From assembly GCF_000761485.1 (NCBI RefSeq), contig NZ_JPMX01000075.1, forward strand, positions 99,052 through 163,051: a stretch of 64,000 nt of DNA, read 5' to 3'. Under the pieces are notes generated by a model. That model was given only the letters and a program-made list of their open reading frames with translations, had not been told where the DNA came from and did not search any database. The first letter of the stretch is position 1. Each line of letters starts with the position of its first letter. Positions 32,869 to 40,691 of the stretch are shown here, one piece after another. The stretch is from Modestobacter caceresii (GTDB taxonomy: Bacteria > Actinomycetota > Actinomycetes > Mycobacteriales > Geodermatophilaceae). The position numbers and the translations under genes were made by a program.

Positions 32869-33711
32869 TTGGCACTGATCACCTGCCCCACCTGCAATTC
32901 CGAGGAGATCTCGGGCAAGCCGCAGCCGGACGGGCGCCTGCTGATCCACTGCGATGACTGCGGCGCCGAGTGGCTGCGCGGGGAGACCCGCCGCGACCCG
33001 GCCCGGCCCGCCGTGCAGTCCTTCGACTCCCTGCAGGCGGCCTTCCCCACCCCGGCCGACGTCCGTCCCGACGTGCGGGAGCGGGTGATGCTGCTGCAGT
33101 CGGAGTTCGCCATGGACCGGCCCGAGCCGGACCCGGACGTCGAGCCCTACCGCGAGCGGTATGCGGCGTTGTTCTCCCGCGAGAACCTGTCGTCGGCGAC
33201 GCCGGAGCAGCTGCTGCACTTCGCCAACTCCACGACCGTCGCCGACCCGGGCAACGTGTCCGGCTTCAACCGGGCGTGGAAGACCGCCGGCCCGGACAAG
33301 GCGGCCGCCCAGGTGCGGCAGACGATCGAGCACCTGCTGTACGGGCCGGAGAGCCTGCGGCTCGAGGACCGGATGACCCAGCTGATCGACGGCAGCAAGA
33401 AGGGCCTGGGCTTCCCGTCGTTCAAGGAGGCGCTGCTGACCAAGGTCCTCTGCGTCGTGGAGCCCGAGCGCTTCCTGCCCGTGGTGCGGTACACCGCCGC
33501 GAACGGCGGCAAGAAGGAGCTGGCCAAGACGGTCTTCGAGCTGGACCTCCCGCCGGTGGAGAAGACGGCGTGGACCAGCGGCCGGCTGGCGGTCTGGAGC
33601 AACGACCTGCTCCGCTCACTGGTCGGCAACGACCTCCCGGACCTGCAGCAGGCGGCGCGCTTCCTGCAGTGGGCCAAGGACCGCCCGGTGATGTCCCGCA
33701 GCGACAGCTGA
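32869..33711 (+). CDS. Zinc-ribbon protein with McrB N-terminal-like domain
   Basis: This protein of about 280 residues starts with a zinc ribbon (CPTCNSEEIS and CDDCGAEW). The remainder, including YRERYAALFSRENLSSATPE, TIEHLLYGPESLRLEDRM, KGLGFPSFKEALLTKV and VVEPERFLPVVRYT, resembles the helical DNA- or effector-binding domain found before the AAA+ part of McrB-like restriction ATPases. No ATPase follows here. The start is uncertain. The TTG at 32869 puts the ribbon at the N-terminus, but GTG codons at 32803 and 32782 are also in frame, the latter with a GGAGGG site. The function is unknown; nucleic-acid recognition is a reasonable guess. Confidence 0.7.
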   Translation: MALITCPTCNSEEISGKPQPDGRLLIHCDDCGAEWLRGETRRDPARPAVQSFDSLQAAFPTPADVRPDVRERVMLLQSEFAMDRPEPDPDVEPYRERYAALFSRENLSSATPEQLLHFANSTTVADPGNVSGFNRAWKTAGPDKAAAQVRQTIEHLLYGPESLRLEDRMTQLIDGSKKGLGFPSFKEALLTKVLCVVEPERFLPVVRYTAANGGKKELAKTVFELDLPPVEKTAWTSGRLAVWSNDLLRSLVGNDLPDLQQAARFLQWAKDRPVMSRSDS

Positions 33712-33712
33712 C

Positions 33713-33743
33713 CGCCCCGCCCCGGCCTCCCGGGTGCGGGGCG
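33713..33743. terminator. Hairpin between convergent genes
   Basis: CGCCCCGC (33713-33720) and GCGGGGCG (33736-33743) form an 8-bp stem between the convergent stops at 33711 and 33752, suitable as a two-way terminator. Confidence 0.55.
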
Positions 33744-33751
33744 TCCGGCGT

Positions 33752-34855
33752 TCAGCCGACGGCGACCGCGCCGCCGGAGTTGGGCACCAGCTCGACCCAG
33801 GTGTTCCCCGGAGCCAGTCGGACCGGGTTGCCATCGGCCCCGCGCAGCACCACGCGCTCTCCGACGCCGGTCTTGACCCAGGTGGCGGCCACCGTCTTGC
33901 CGCCGGTGGCGACGAGGGCCTCCCCCTCCCCCACCAGCACGGTCTCCGGCACCGCGTTGCCGGCCGGGTCGCGGGCCGCGGTCGCCCGGACGTCCACCCG
34001 CAACACGACGACGTTGGTGGCGGTCAGCCGGGCACCGTCGGCCCCGACGGCCGGGGTGCTGCCCTCGGTCCGCAGCCACCGGGCGTCCGGTGGGCTCCAG
34101 GTCCACTGCGGGCGGCTGACCCGGGACAGGGTCAGCGCCAGGTTCGTCGCCGGCGTCCCGGCGGTCACCGCGGTGGCCTCCTCCGCCGTGGCGGCCAGGT
34201 CGAACTGCGGCGGCGGCGCCGCCTGGTGGGCGGGGTCGGCCTGGGCCAGGAGGCGCAGCGGGTCGGCGTGCACGTTGTGCGGGGCAGGCCGGTCGCTGGT
34301 GCGGAAGAAGCCGTCGGCGCCGGCGTCGTTGCTGAGCACCTGCATCCCGGCGGCGGCGATCGCATCCACGTAGCCGGCCTGGCCACCGGAGAAGGCGAAC
34401 AGGCCGTGCAGCGGCGCGGCGATCGCCGGGTCCATCGGACGCACGGAACGGATCGGCCCGATCTGGGCCGGCAGGGCCGAGTGGTAGACCGCGACGTAGC
34501 GGGGGATGCCGCCCTCGACGACCTGCTCCCACACCAGGTCCGCGGCACCCAGGCCGGTCTGCGGCCGGGCGTCGGAGGAGTTCTCCACCTTGACGGCCAG
34601 CGCGGGACGCGGGTCGACCGGGCCGCTCTCCAGCCCGGTGAGCGGCCAGAGCACCGGCGGGGGCGGCGGCGGTGGTGGTGGTGGTGGCGGGGTCGTCGCC
34701 GGGGTGGTCTGCGCCACGGGCGCCGTCCCCGCCGAGCTGCCGCACGCCACCACCCCGGTCAGGGCGACCCCCATCAGCAGTGCTGCGGCGAGTCGGCGCC
34801 GGGGGCGGCGCCCGACCGCCGGACCGGCGTCGGCGGAGGAACGGGAACGGGTCAC
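33752..34855 (-). CDS. DUF3048 (YerB-like) lipoprotein
   Basis: This 367-residue secreted lipoprotein has an Arg-rich N-terminus, hydrophobic LAAALLMGVALTGVVACG with a lipobox cysteine, then a Thr/Pro linker with a run of about twelve prolines. The DUF3048 domain follows, with PALAVKVENSSDARPQTGL, ADLVWEQVVEGGIPRYVAVY and IGPIRSVRPMDP. A second strand-rich region near the C-terminus (NTWVELVPNSGG) matches the YerB C-terminal domain. The role is unknown. It sits on the outer face of the membrane. The proline run is encoded by a GGC/GGT triplet tract that could vary in length. Confidence 0.88.
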   Translation of the reverse strand: MTRSRSSADAGPAVGRRPRRRLAAALLMGVALTGVVACGSSAGTAPVAQTTPATTPPPPPPPPPPPPVLWPLTGLESGPVDPRPALAVKVENSSDARPQTGLGAADLVWEQVVEGGIPRYVAVYHSALPAQIGPIRSVRPMDPAIAAPLHGLFAFSGGQAGYVDAIAAAGMQVLSNDAGADGFFRTSDRPAPHNVHADPLRLLAQADPAHQAAPPPQFDLAATAEEATAVTAGTPATNLALTLSRVSRPQWTWSPPDARWLRTEGSTPAVGADGARLTATNVVVLRVDVRATAARDPAGNAVPETVLVGEGEALVATGGKTVAATWVKTGVGERVVLRGADGNPVRLAPGNTWVELVPNSGGAVAVG

Positions 34856-35192
34856 GGCGGTGCTCCTCCGTCAGCGGGTGTCGGGACCGCCCGGCGGGCG
34901 GCCGGACCACCGTAGGTCGGCGGAGCGACGTGGTCGGGCTGCCGCACCGCCGACGCCCCCGCTACCGAATGTCCGGTGTGTCGTCACGCGGCGTGTCCGT
35001 CCGGGGCGGTGCGCTCGTCCGCGCGGACCCGCCGTCGCCACCAGCACGTTCGCTCCGGACGGGGCGCCGACATGCGGGACCGGGCCGGATCGGGACCGCC
35101 GGCCGGCTCTCGACGGGGACCCCCGACCGTGCCTAGGTTGCCGTCACCGGCCGCCGCACGGGATCCGCGGCCGCTCCCCCGAGAGGACGTCG
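34856..35192. other. 337-bp divergent intergenic region
   Basis: This gap separates the DUF3048 lipoprotein and M28 peptidase genes, which diverge. I see no convincing gene in it. It contains one plausible promoter for the peptidase (35109-35138) and GC-rich inverted segments such as GGACCGCCCGGCGGGCGG near 34886. Nothing resembles a known riboswitch or RNA gene. Confidence 0.6.
35109..35138 (+). promoter_or_regulatory. Promoter candidate for the M28 peptidase
   Basis: TCGACG (35109-35114), an 18-bp spacer and TAGGTT (35133-35138) resemble a housekeeping-type actinobacterial promoter. The start site would be near 35145, giving a leader of about 48 nt. By pattern only. Confidence 0.4.
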
Positions 35193-36701
35193 ATGTCGCT
35201 TCGCACCCGCCGATCAGCGCTCACCCTGACCACCGCAGCGGCCACCTTCGCCGGCTCCGTGCTCATCGCCGCACCGGCCGGCGCCGGGGGCAACCCCCAC
35301 CCCCACGGCTTCGCCCAGCGGGTGTCGACCGAGGAGGTCGCCGCGCACCTCGCCGCGTTCCAGGAGATCGCCGACGCGAACGGCGGGAACCGGGCCAGCG
35401 GCACCCCCGGGTACGACGCCTCGGCCGACTACGTGCAGGGGCTGCTGGAGGAGGCCGGCTACCAGGTCGAACGGCAGTACTTCGACTTCGTCGCCTCGTC
35501 CACGACCGCGCAGGAACTCACCGTGGCCGGCGCGTCGGTCGACGTCATCGCGATGGAGTACTCGCCGTCGGGCGAGGTCACCGCGCCACTGTCGGCGCTG
35601 GCCGCCGACGACGCGACGCCGGGCTGCGAGGCCGCCGACTACCCGGAGACGGTGGCCGCCACCGTCGTCCTGGTCTCCCGCGGCGCCTGCTCCTTCACGG
35701 TCAAGCAGCAGCTGGCCACCGCGGCCGGCGCGGTGGGCGTCCTGGTCTACAACAACGTCCCCGACGAGCCGCTGAACGGCACCTTCGGCGAGGCCGTCCC
35801 CGGCGCCCCGGCCGGTGGTCTCACCCAGGCGGCCGGGCAGGCGCTGCTCGGCCAGGTCGGGCAGCAGGCCACCCTCGACATCCAGGTCGAGGTCACCGAG
35901 ACCACCACCTCCAACGTCATCGCCCAGACCCCCTACGGCGACACCGACCAGGTGATCATGCTCGGCGCGCACCTGGACTCGGTCGCCGAGGGCCCGGGCA
36001 TCAACGACAATGCCACCGGATCCGCGGGCATCCTGCAGACGGCGCTCGAGCTCGCCGAGGTCAAGCCGACCACCAACGCCGTGCGGTTCGCCTGGTGGGG
36101 TGCCGAGGAGTCCGGACTGGTCGGCTCCTGGGAGTACGTGGAGTCGCTGACCGAGGCCGAGCGCGCCCAGATCGCCGGCTACCTGAACTTCGACATGATC
36201 GGGTCGCCGAACCACATCATCGGGGTCTACGACGCCGACCAGTCGACGTACACCGCCCCGGTCACGGTGCCGGAGGGATCGGCGTCGCTGGAGCAGGTGT
36301 TCACCGGCTACTTCGACCGCACCGGCCAGCCGTGGGTCGACACCGAGTTCTCCGGGCGGTCGGACTACCAGGGCTTCATCGAGTACGGCATCCCGGCCAC
36401 CGGGCTGTTCACCGGCGCGGACGACATCAAGACCGAGGAAGAGGTCGCGCTCTTCGGCGGCACCGCCGGGATCCCGCACGACCCGAACTACCACTCCCCC
36501 GCCGACGACCTCAGCAACGTCGACCTGACCGCACTGGGGATCAACAGCCAGGCGATCGCCTTCGCCACCCTGTCGCTCGCCCAGGACTTGACGCCGCTCG
36601 ACCTGACCGACAACCACCCGGGCAAGGGGAAGGGCAAGGGCAAGGGCCTCGACCGCGGGAACGGGAACGGGGGCGACCGGGGCCACGGCGTGGCTGCCTG
36701 A
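35193..36701 (+). CDS. Secreted M28-family aminopeptidase with PA domain
   Basis: This 502-residue exported zinc peptidase has a signal peptide at residues 1-31 with RTRRSAL and an AGAGG cleavage region, then a PA domain (VVLVSRGACSFTVKQQLATA, about 150-230). The M28 catalytic domain has ligands H260 (GAHLDSV), D272 (INDNATG), E305/E306 (GAEESG), D334 (FDMIG) and H434 (NYHSPADD). It resembles Streptomyces aminopeptidase. The C-terminus is a Gly/Lys repeat (GKGKGKGKG) and a Gly/Asn/Asp-rich tail, possibly for wall binding. The ATG at 35193 follows a GAGAGGA site. It probably releases amino acids from external peptides, fitting the peptide-uptake island downstream. Confidence 0.93.
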   Translation: MSLRTRRSALTLTTAAATFAGSVLIAAPAGAGGNPHPHGFAQRVSTEEVAAHLAAFQEIADANGGNRASGTPGYDASADYVQGLLEEAGYQVERQYFDFVASSTTAQELTVAGASVDVIAMEYSPSGEVTAPLSALAADDATPGCEAADYPETVAATVVLVSRGACSFTVKQQLATAAGAVGVLVYNNVPDEPLNGTFGEAVPGAPAGGLTQAAGQALLGQVGQQATLDIQVEVTETTTSNVIAQTPYGDTDQVIMLGAHLDSVAEGPGINDNATGSAGILQTALELAEVKPTTNAVRFAWWGAEESGLVGSWEYVESLTEAERAQIAGYLNFDMIGSPNHIIGVYDADQSTYTAPVTVPEGSASLEQVFTGYFDRTGQPWVDTEFSGRSDYQGFIEYGIPATGLFTGADDIKTEEEVALFGGTAGIPHDPNYHSPADDLSNVDLTALGINSQAIAFATLSLAQDLTPLDLTDNHPGKGKGKGKGLDRGNGNGGDRGHGVAA

Positions 36702-36717
36702 TCCTCCCGTTCCGTCC

Positions 36718-36751
36718 GCGGGGCCGGACACCAGCTGGTGTCCGGCCCCGC
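36718..36751 (+). terminator. Perfect 34-bp palindromic terminator
   Basis: Positions 36718-36734 are exactly complementary to 36735-36751 (GCGGGGCCGGACACCAG and its complement). It begins 17 bp after the peptidase stop, as expected for an intrinsic terminator. Confidence 0.7.
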
Positions 36752-36791
36752 TGTCGTGTCCGGCCCGGTCGTGGCCGGGGGCCGGGTGGCA

Positions 36792-36797
36792 TAACGT
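36792..36797 (+). promoter_or_regulatory. -10 box candidate for the dehydratase operon
   Basis: TAACGT fits TANNNT and stands 41 bp before the ATG at 36838, with a GGAGGA ribosome site between them. No clear -35 is visible. Confidence 0.4.
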
Positions 36798-36837
36798 GCG
36801 GGAGCCGTCGTCCCGGACGGCCGGAGGAGGACACCGC

Positions 36838-37788
36838 ATGACGATCACCCGGTCCGACGTCCGGCAGGCGGCCGCCCGGATCGCCCCGTTCGTCCGGCGG
36901 ACACCGGTCGTCGTCCTGGCCGGCGCTCCCCTGGGGCTGCCGCACGACGTCGTCGTCAAGCTCGAGCAGCTCCAGCACTCCGGGTCGTTCAAGGCGCGCG
37001 GGGCGTTCAACACCCTGCTGTCCGCCGACGTCCCGGCGACGGGGGTCATCGCCGCCTCCGGTGGCAACCACGGCGCCGCCGTCGCGTACGCCGCCCAGCG
37101 GCTCGGGCACCGGGCGACGATCTTCGTCCCCGCCGCCGCACCGGCGGCCAAGCTGGAGCGGATCCGCCGTTACGGCGCCGACGTGGTGGCCGTCGGCCGC
37201 GACTACGCCGAGGCGCACCGGGCCAGCGTCGAGGAGGAGACCCGCACCGGCGCGCTGCGGGTGCACGCCTACGACCAGCCGGAGGTGGTCGCCGGGCAGG
37301 GCACGGTCGCCCACGAGCTCAGCGAGCAGGCGCCCGACCTGGACACGGTGCTCATCGCCGTCGGCGGCGGTGGGCTGATCGCCGGCTGCGCCAGCTGGTA
37401 CACCGACAGCCTGCGGGTGGTCGGGGTGGAGCCGGAGCGGGCGCCGACGCTGCACGCCGCCCGGGCGGCCGGGCACCCGGTGGACGTCGAGGTGGGTGGG
37501 CGGGCCGCCGACGCGCTGGGCGCCCGCCGACTGGGCAGCATCGCCGCCGAGGTCGCCGACCGGTACGTCGACGACGGCGTGCTGGTGCCCGACGACGCGA
37601 TCCGGGAGGCCCAGCGGCTGCTCTGGGAGGAGCTGCGGGTGCTCGCCGAACCCGGCGGGGCCACCGCGCTGGCCGCGCTGCTGTCCGGCGCGCACGTCGC
37701 CGCTGCCGGGGACCGGGTGGGCGTCGTGGTGTGCGGGGCGAACCTCGATCCGGCGTCCTGGTCGGTCCTGCCCGAGACGGGGGTCTGA
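36838..37788 (+). CDS. PLP-dependent threonine/serine dehydratase-like enzyme, copy 1
   Basis: This 316-residue fold-type II PLP enzyme has the cofactor lysine in HSGSFKARGAFN, the substrate loop ASGGNHGAAVAYAA and the phosphate-binding GGGGLIAG. It would deaminate serine, threonine or a related hydroxy amino acid to a 2-oxoacid through a reactive enamine. Short length without an ACT domain indicates a catabolic type. It is the first gene of a tight + strand operon (amidohydrolase next after 1 bp, then RidA and a carbamoylase-type hydrolase). A paralogue lies in the convergent operon at 41939-42910. Confidence 0.88.
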   Translation: MTITRSDVRQAAARIAPFVRRTPVVVLAGAPLGLPHDVVVKLEQLQHSGSFKARGAFNTLLSADVPATGVIAASGGNHGAAVAYAAQRLGHRATIFVPAAAPAAKLERIRRYGADVVAVGRDYAEAHRASVEEETRTGALRVHAYDQPEVVAGQGTVAHELSEQAPDLDTVLIAVGGGGLIAGCASWYTDSLRVVGVEPERAPTLHAARAAGHPVDVEVGGRAADALGARRLGSIAAEVADRYVDDGVLVPDDAIREAQRLLWEELRVLAEPGGATALAALLSGAHVAAAGDRVGVVVCGANLDPASWSVLPETGV

Positions 37789-37789
37789 C

Positions 37790-38983
37790 GTGCCGGTGCT
37801 GCTGCGCGGCCGGGTGCTGCCGGTCCTGGCCGACCCGATCCAGGACGGCGCCGTCGTCATCGAGGACGGCGTGATCACCTACGTCGGCCCCGCGGCCCGG
37901 GCCCCGCACCTGACCGGGGAGGTGACCGAGGTCGACGCCGGCGACGGTGCGGTCGTCCCGGGGCTGGTCGACGCCCACGTGCACCTGGTCGCCGACGGCG
38001 CCGCCGACTTCGCCGGCTCGGTGCTGCGGTCGAGCACCGAGCAGCTGGCCGCCACCGCTGCGGCCAACGCCCGGCGCACCCTCGCCGCCGGCACGGTCGC
38101 GGTGCGCGACCTCGGCGCGCCCCACGGGATCGCCGTCGCCCTCGGGCAGCAGGTCGCCGCGGGCCGAGCGCCCGGCCCGGAGGTCACCGCGGCCGGCCGG
38201 GCGCTGACCGCCCCCGGCGGCCACATCCCCTACCTCGGCGTGGAGGTGCAGGGCGTCGACCAGCTGGCGGCGGCGGCCCGCACCGAGCTGGCCGCCGGAG
38301 CCGGCGGCATCAAGCTGGTCGCCACCGGCGGCGTCCTCACCCCCGGAGCGGCCCTCGGCAACGCGCCCTTCGCCGAGGACGAGCTGGCCGCCGCGGCAGC
38401 CGTCGCCCGCGAGCAGGGCCGGTGGGTCGCCGCCCATGCCATCGGGCACGAGGGCACCAGGCGGGCGCTGCGCGCCGGGGCGACCAGCATCGAGCACGGC
38501 TACCTCCTCGACGACGAGACGGTCGAGCTGATGGCCACGACCGGAGCGGTGCTGGTGACCACCCAGGTCGCCGTCGCCCGGATGCTGCGCAACCGGCACC
38601 TGGTCGACCCGGCCGTGGTGGCCCGGGCCGAGGAGGTCCAGGACGTGGCGATCACCTCGCTGCGGCGCGCGGCGCGGGCCGGCATCCCGATCGCCGGGGC
38701 CACCGACGCCGGCACCCCGTTCAACCCGCACGGCGGGGTGGCGGAGGAGGCGGCGCTGCTGGTCGCCGACATCGGGCTGACGACGGCGCAGGCGCTGCGG
38801 GCGGTCACCGCCACCGCCGCCCGCTGCCTGCTGCGGCCGGACCTGGGGCACCTGTCGGTCGGCGCCCCCGGACACGTCGTGGTCACCGGCGCCGATCCGC
38901 TGGACGACGTGACCGCCCTGACCGACGTCCGCACCGTCGTCCTCGGCGGTCGGCTGCTCGACATCCCGGAGAGGACGACATGA
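37790..38983 (+). CDS. Metal-dependent amidohydrolase, copy 1
   Basis: This 397-residue amidohydrolase has the metal motif GLVDAHVHLVADG (HxH), IKLVATGGV with the bridging lysine, WVAAHAIGHEG, SIEHGYLL and the catalytic Asp in GATDAGTPFNPHGG. The set matches the imidazolonepropionase-like/Xaa-Pro dipeptidase group, several of which cleave L-Xaa dipeptides. The start is a GTG at 37790, 1 bp after the dehydratase stop, and the end overlaps RidA by an ATGA. Dipeptide or cyclic amide hydrolysis is likely in view of the operon. Confidence 0.88.
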   Translation: MPVLLRGRVLPVLADPIQDGAVVIEDGVITYVGPAARAPHLTGEVTEVDAGDGAVVPGLVDAHVHLVADGAADFAGSVLRSSTEQLAATAAANARRTLAAGTVAVRDLGAPHGIAVALGQQVAAGRAPGPEVTAAGRALTAPGGHIPYLGVEVQGVDQLAAAARTELAAGAGGIKLVATGGVLTPGAALGNAPFAEDELAAAAAVAREQGRWVAAHAIGHEGTRRALRAGATSIEHGYLLDDETVELMATTGAVLVTTQVAVARMLRNRHLVDPAVVARAEEVQDVAITSLRRAARAGIPIAGATDAGTPFNPHGGVAEEAALLVADIGLTTAQALRAVTATAARCLLRPDLGHLSVGAPGHVVVTGADPLDDVTALTDVRTVVLGGRLLDIPERTT

Positions 38984-39426
38984 CCGACACCTCCACGATC
39001 TCCCTGCCCACCCCACCTCCGCCGGGGGCGAACTACGTCCCGGCCCGCCGGCACGGCGACCTGTTGTTCATCGCCGGCCAGCTGCCCTTCGTCGACGGGC
39101 GGCTGCCGCGCACCGGCAAGGTCGGCGACACCGTCGACGTGCCCGCGGCCGCGGAGCTGGCCCGGCTGGCGGCGCTCAACGGGCTGGCCGTGGCCGCCGC
39201 ACACCTCGGGTCGCTGGCCGCCGTCTCGGTCGTGCAGGTCACCGTCTTCGTCGCCAGCACGCCTGACTTCACCGAACAGCACCTGGTGGCCAACGGCGCC
39301 AGCGACCTGCTGATCGAGGCGCTCGGCGAGCGGGGCCGGCACGCCCGCACCGCGGTCGCCGCCCCGGTGCTGCCGCTGGACACCCCGGTCGAGGTGCAGC
39401 TGGTGCTGGGGGTGGAGGCACCGTGA
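38980..39426 (+). CDS. RidA/YjgF-family enamine deaminase
   Basis: This 148-residue protein of the RidA superfamily has YVPARRHGDLLFIAGQLP, VVQVTVFVASTPDFTEQH and HARTAVAAPVLPLDTPVEVQ, where the conserved arginine needed for enamine hydrolysis is present. RidA removes the 2-aminoacrylate or aminocrotonate released by PLP dehydratases, so its place in an operon with one makes strong sense. ATGA overlap with the upstream amidohydrolase and GTGA overlap with the next gene show tight translational coupling. Confidence 0.9.
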   Translation: MTDTSTISLPTPPPPGANYVPARRHGDLLFIAGQLPFVDGRLPRTGKVGDTVDVPAAAELARLAALNGLAVAAAHLGSLAAVSVVQVTVFVASTPDFTEQHLVANGASDLLIEALGERGRHARTAVAAPVLPLDTPVEVQLVLGVEAP

Positions 39427-40649
39427 CCGCCGTGCACGTCGACGCGCAGCTGCTCGGCACCTACGTCGAGGAGCTGGGTGCCCTCGGGGAGACGCCCGAC
39501 GGCATGTACCGCTTCATGTACGACGAGGCCTGGCAGCAGGCGCGGGACGCCCTGCTGCGGTGGATCGACGACGCCGGTCTGGAGGGCCGGGTCGACGCGG
39601 TGGGCAACGTGTTCGGGCGGCTGCCGGGCTCCGGCGACGGCGTCGTCCTCACCGGCTCGCACGTCGACACGGTGCCCTCCGGCGGGAAGTACGACGGCGC
39701 GCTGGGCGTGGTCGGTGGGCTGGCGGCGCTGGCCGCGCTGCGCGCCCAGCACGGCACCCCGGTGCGCACGCTGGAGGTGGTCGCGCTGTGCGAGGAGGAG
39801 AGCAGCCGCTTCCCGGCCAACTTCTTCGGCACCCGCGGGATGCTGGGCCTGATCGCCCCGGACGAGCCGGACCGGCTCCGCGACCGGGAGGGCGTGCTGC
39901 TCGCCGACGCCATGCGGCAGGCGGGCCTGGACCCGGCGGCGGTGGCGAGCGCGGAGCGGCACGACCTCCGTGCCTTCCTGGAGCTGCACATCGAGCAGGG
40001 CCGGGTGCTGGCCGACGAGGGCGTCGACGTGGGCCTGGTGGAGGTCATCCCGGGCATCGCCTGGGAGACGGTCACCGTGCGCGGCCGGCAGGACCACGCC
40101 GGCGCCACCCCGATGGACCTGCGCCGCGACGCCCTCCAGGCGGCGGCGCAGATGGCGCGGGAGATCACCACCGCGGTCGAGCAGGAGGGCCGGCCGGCCG
40201 TGGTCACCACCGGGCGCTGGACCGTCGAGCCGGGTCAGCCGAGCATCGTGCCGGGGCTGGCGCGGTTCTCCGTCGACCTCCGCCACCCCGACCTCGGGGT
40301 CCGGGACCGGCTGCTGGACACGGTGCACCGGATCTGCGCGACGGTGGCCGAGCGGCACGGGGTCGAGGTGGAGATCGTCCGGGACAAGGACGAGGAGCCG
40401 GCGACCATGGACGCCGATCTGCTGGACGTGCTCCGCGGCTCCGCCGAGGAGTGCGGCGCCAGCTGGCGCCGGATGCCCAGCGGAGCCGGGCACGACAGCC
40501 AGCTGATGGCCTCCCGGGTGCCGACGGCGATGGTCTTCGTGCCCAGCGTCGAGGGGCGCTCGCACACCCCGGCGGAGTACACCTCACCGGCGGACTGCGT
40601 ACGCGGCGCCTCCGTCCTGGCCACCGCCCTCCACCACCTCGCCTGGTGA
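39423..40649 (+). CDS. M20-family N-carbamoyl-amino acid / allantoate-type hydrolase
   Basis: This 408-residue zinc hydrolase belongs to the allantoate amidohydrolase/N-carbamoyl-L-amino-acid hydrolase group. It has LTGSHVDTVPSGGKYDGALG (His and Asp ligands), CEEESSRFPANFFGTRG, ELHIEQGRVLADEGVDVG, RGRQDHAGATPMDLRRDAL and GAGHDSQLMA. It would release ammonia and CO2 from a carbamoyl or ureido amino acid. The GTG start overlaps the RidA stop. It closes the operon, and a palindromic terminator follows. Confidence 0.9.
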   Translation: MTAVHVDAQLLGTYVEELGALGETPDGMYRFMYDEAWQQARDALLRWIDDAGLEGRVDAVGNVFGRLPGSGDGVVLTGSHVDTVPSGGKYDGALGVVGGLAALAALRAQHGTPVRTLEVVALCEEESSRFPANFFGTRGMLGLIAPDEPDRLRDREGVLLADAMRQAGLDPAAVASAERHDLRAFLELHIEQGRVLADEGVDVGLVEVIPGIAWETVTVRGRQDHAGATPMDLRRDALQAAAQMAREITTAVEQEGRPAVVTTGRWTVEPGQPSIVPGLARFSVDLRHPDLGVRDRLLDTVHRICATVAERHGVEVEIVRDKDEEPATMDADLLDVLRGSAEECGASWRRMPSGAGHDSQLMASRVPTAMVFVPSVEGRSHTPAEYTSPADCVRGASVLATALHHLAW

Positions 40650-40654
40650 CCCTT

Positions 40655-40686
40655 GGTGGGGCCAAAGTCGCGACTTCGGCCCCACC
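40655..40686. terminator. Near-perfect 32-bp palindrome between convergent operons
   Basis: GGTGGGGCCAAAGTCG (40655-40670) faces CGACTTCGGCCCCACC (40671-40686) with one mismatch and no loop. It lies in the 42-bp gap between two convergent operons and can end transcription from both sides. Confidence 0.7.
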
Positions 40687-40691
40687 TCGGC

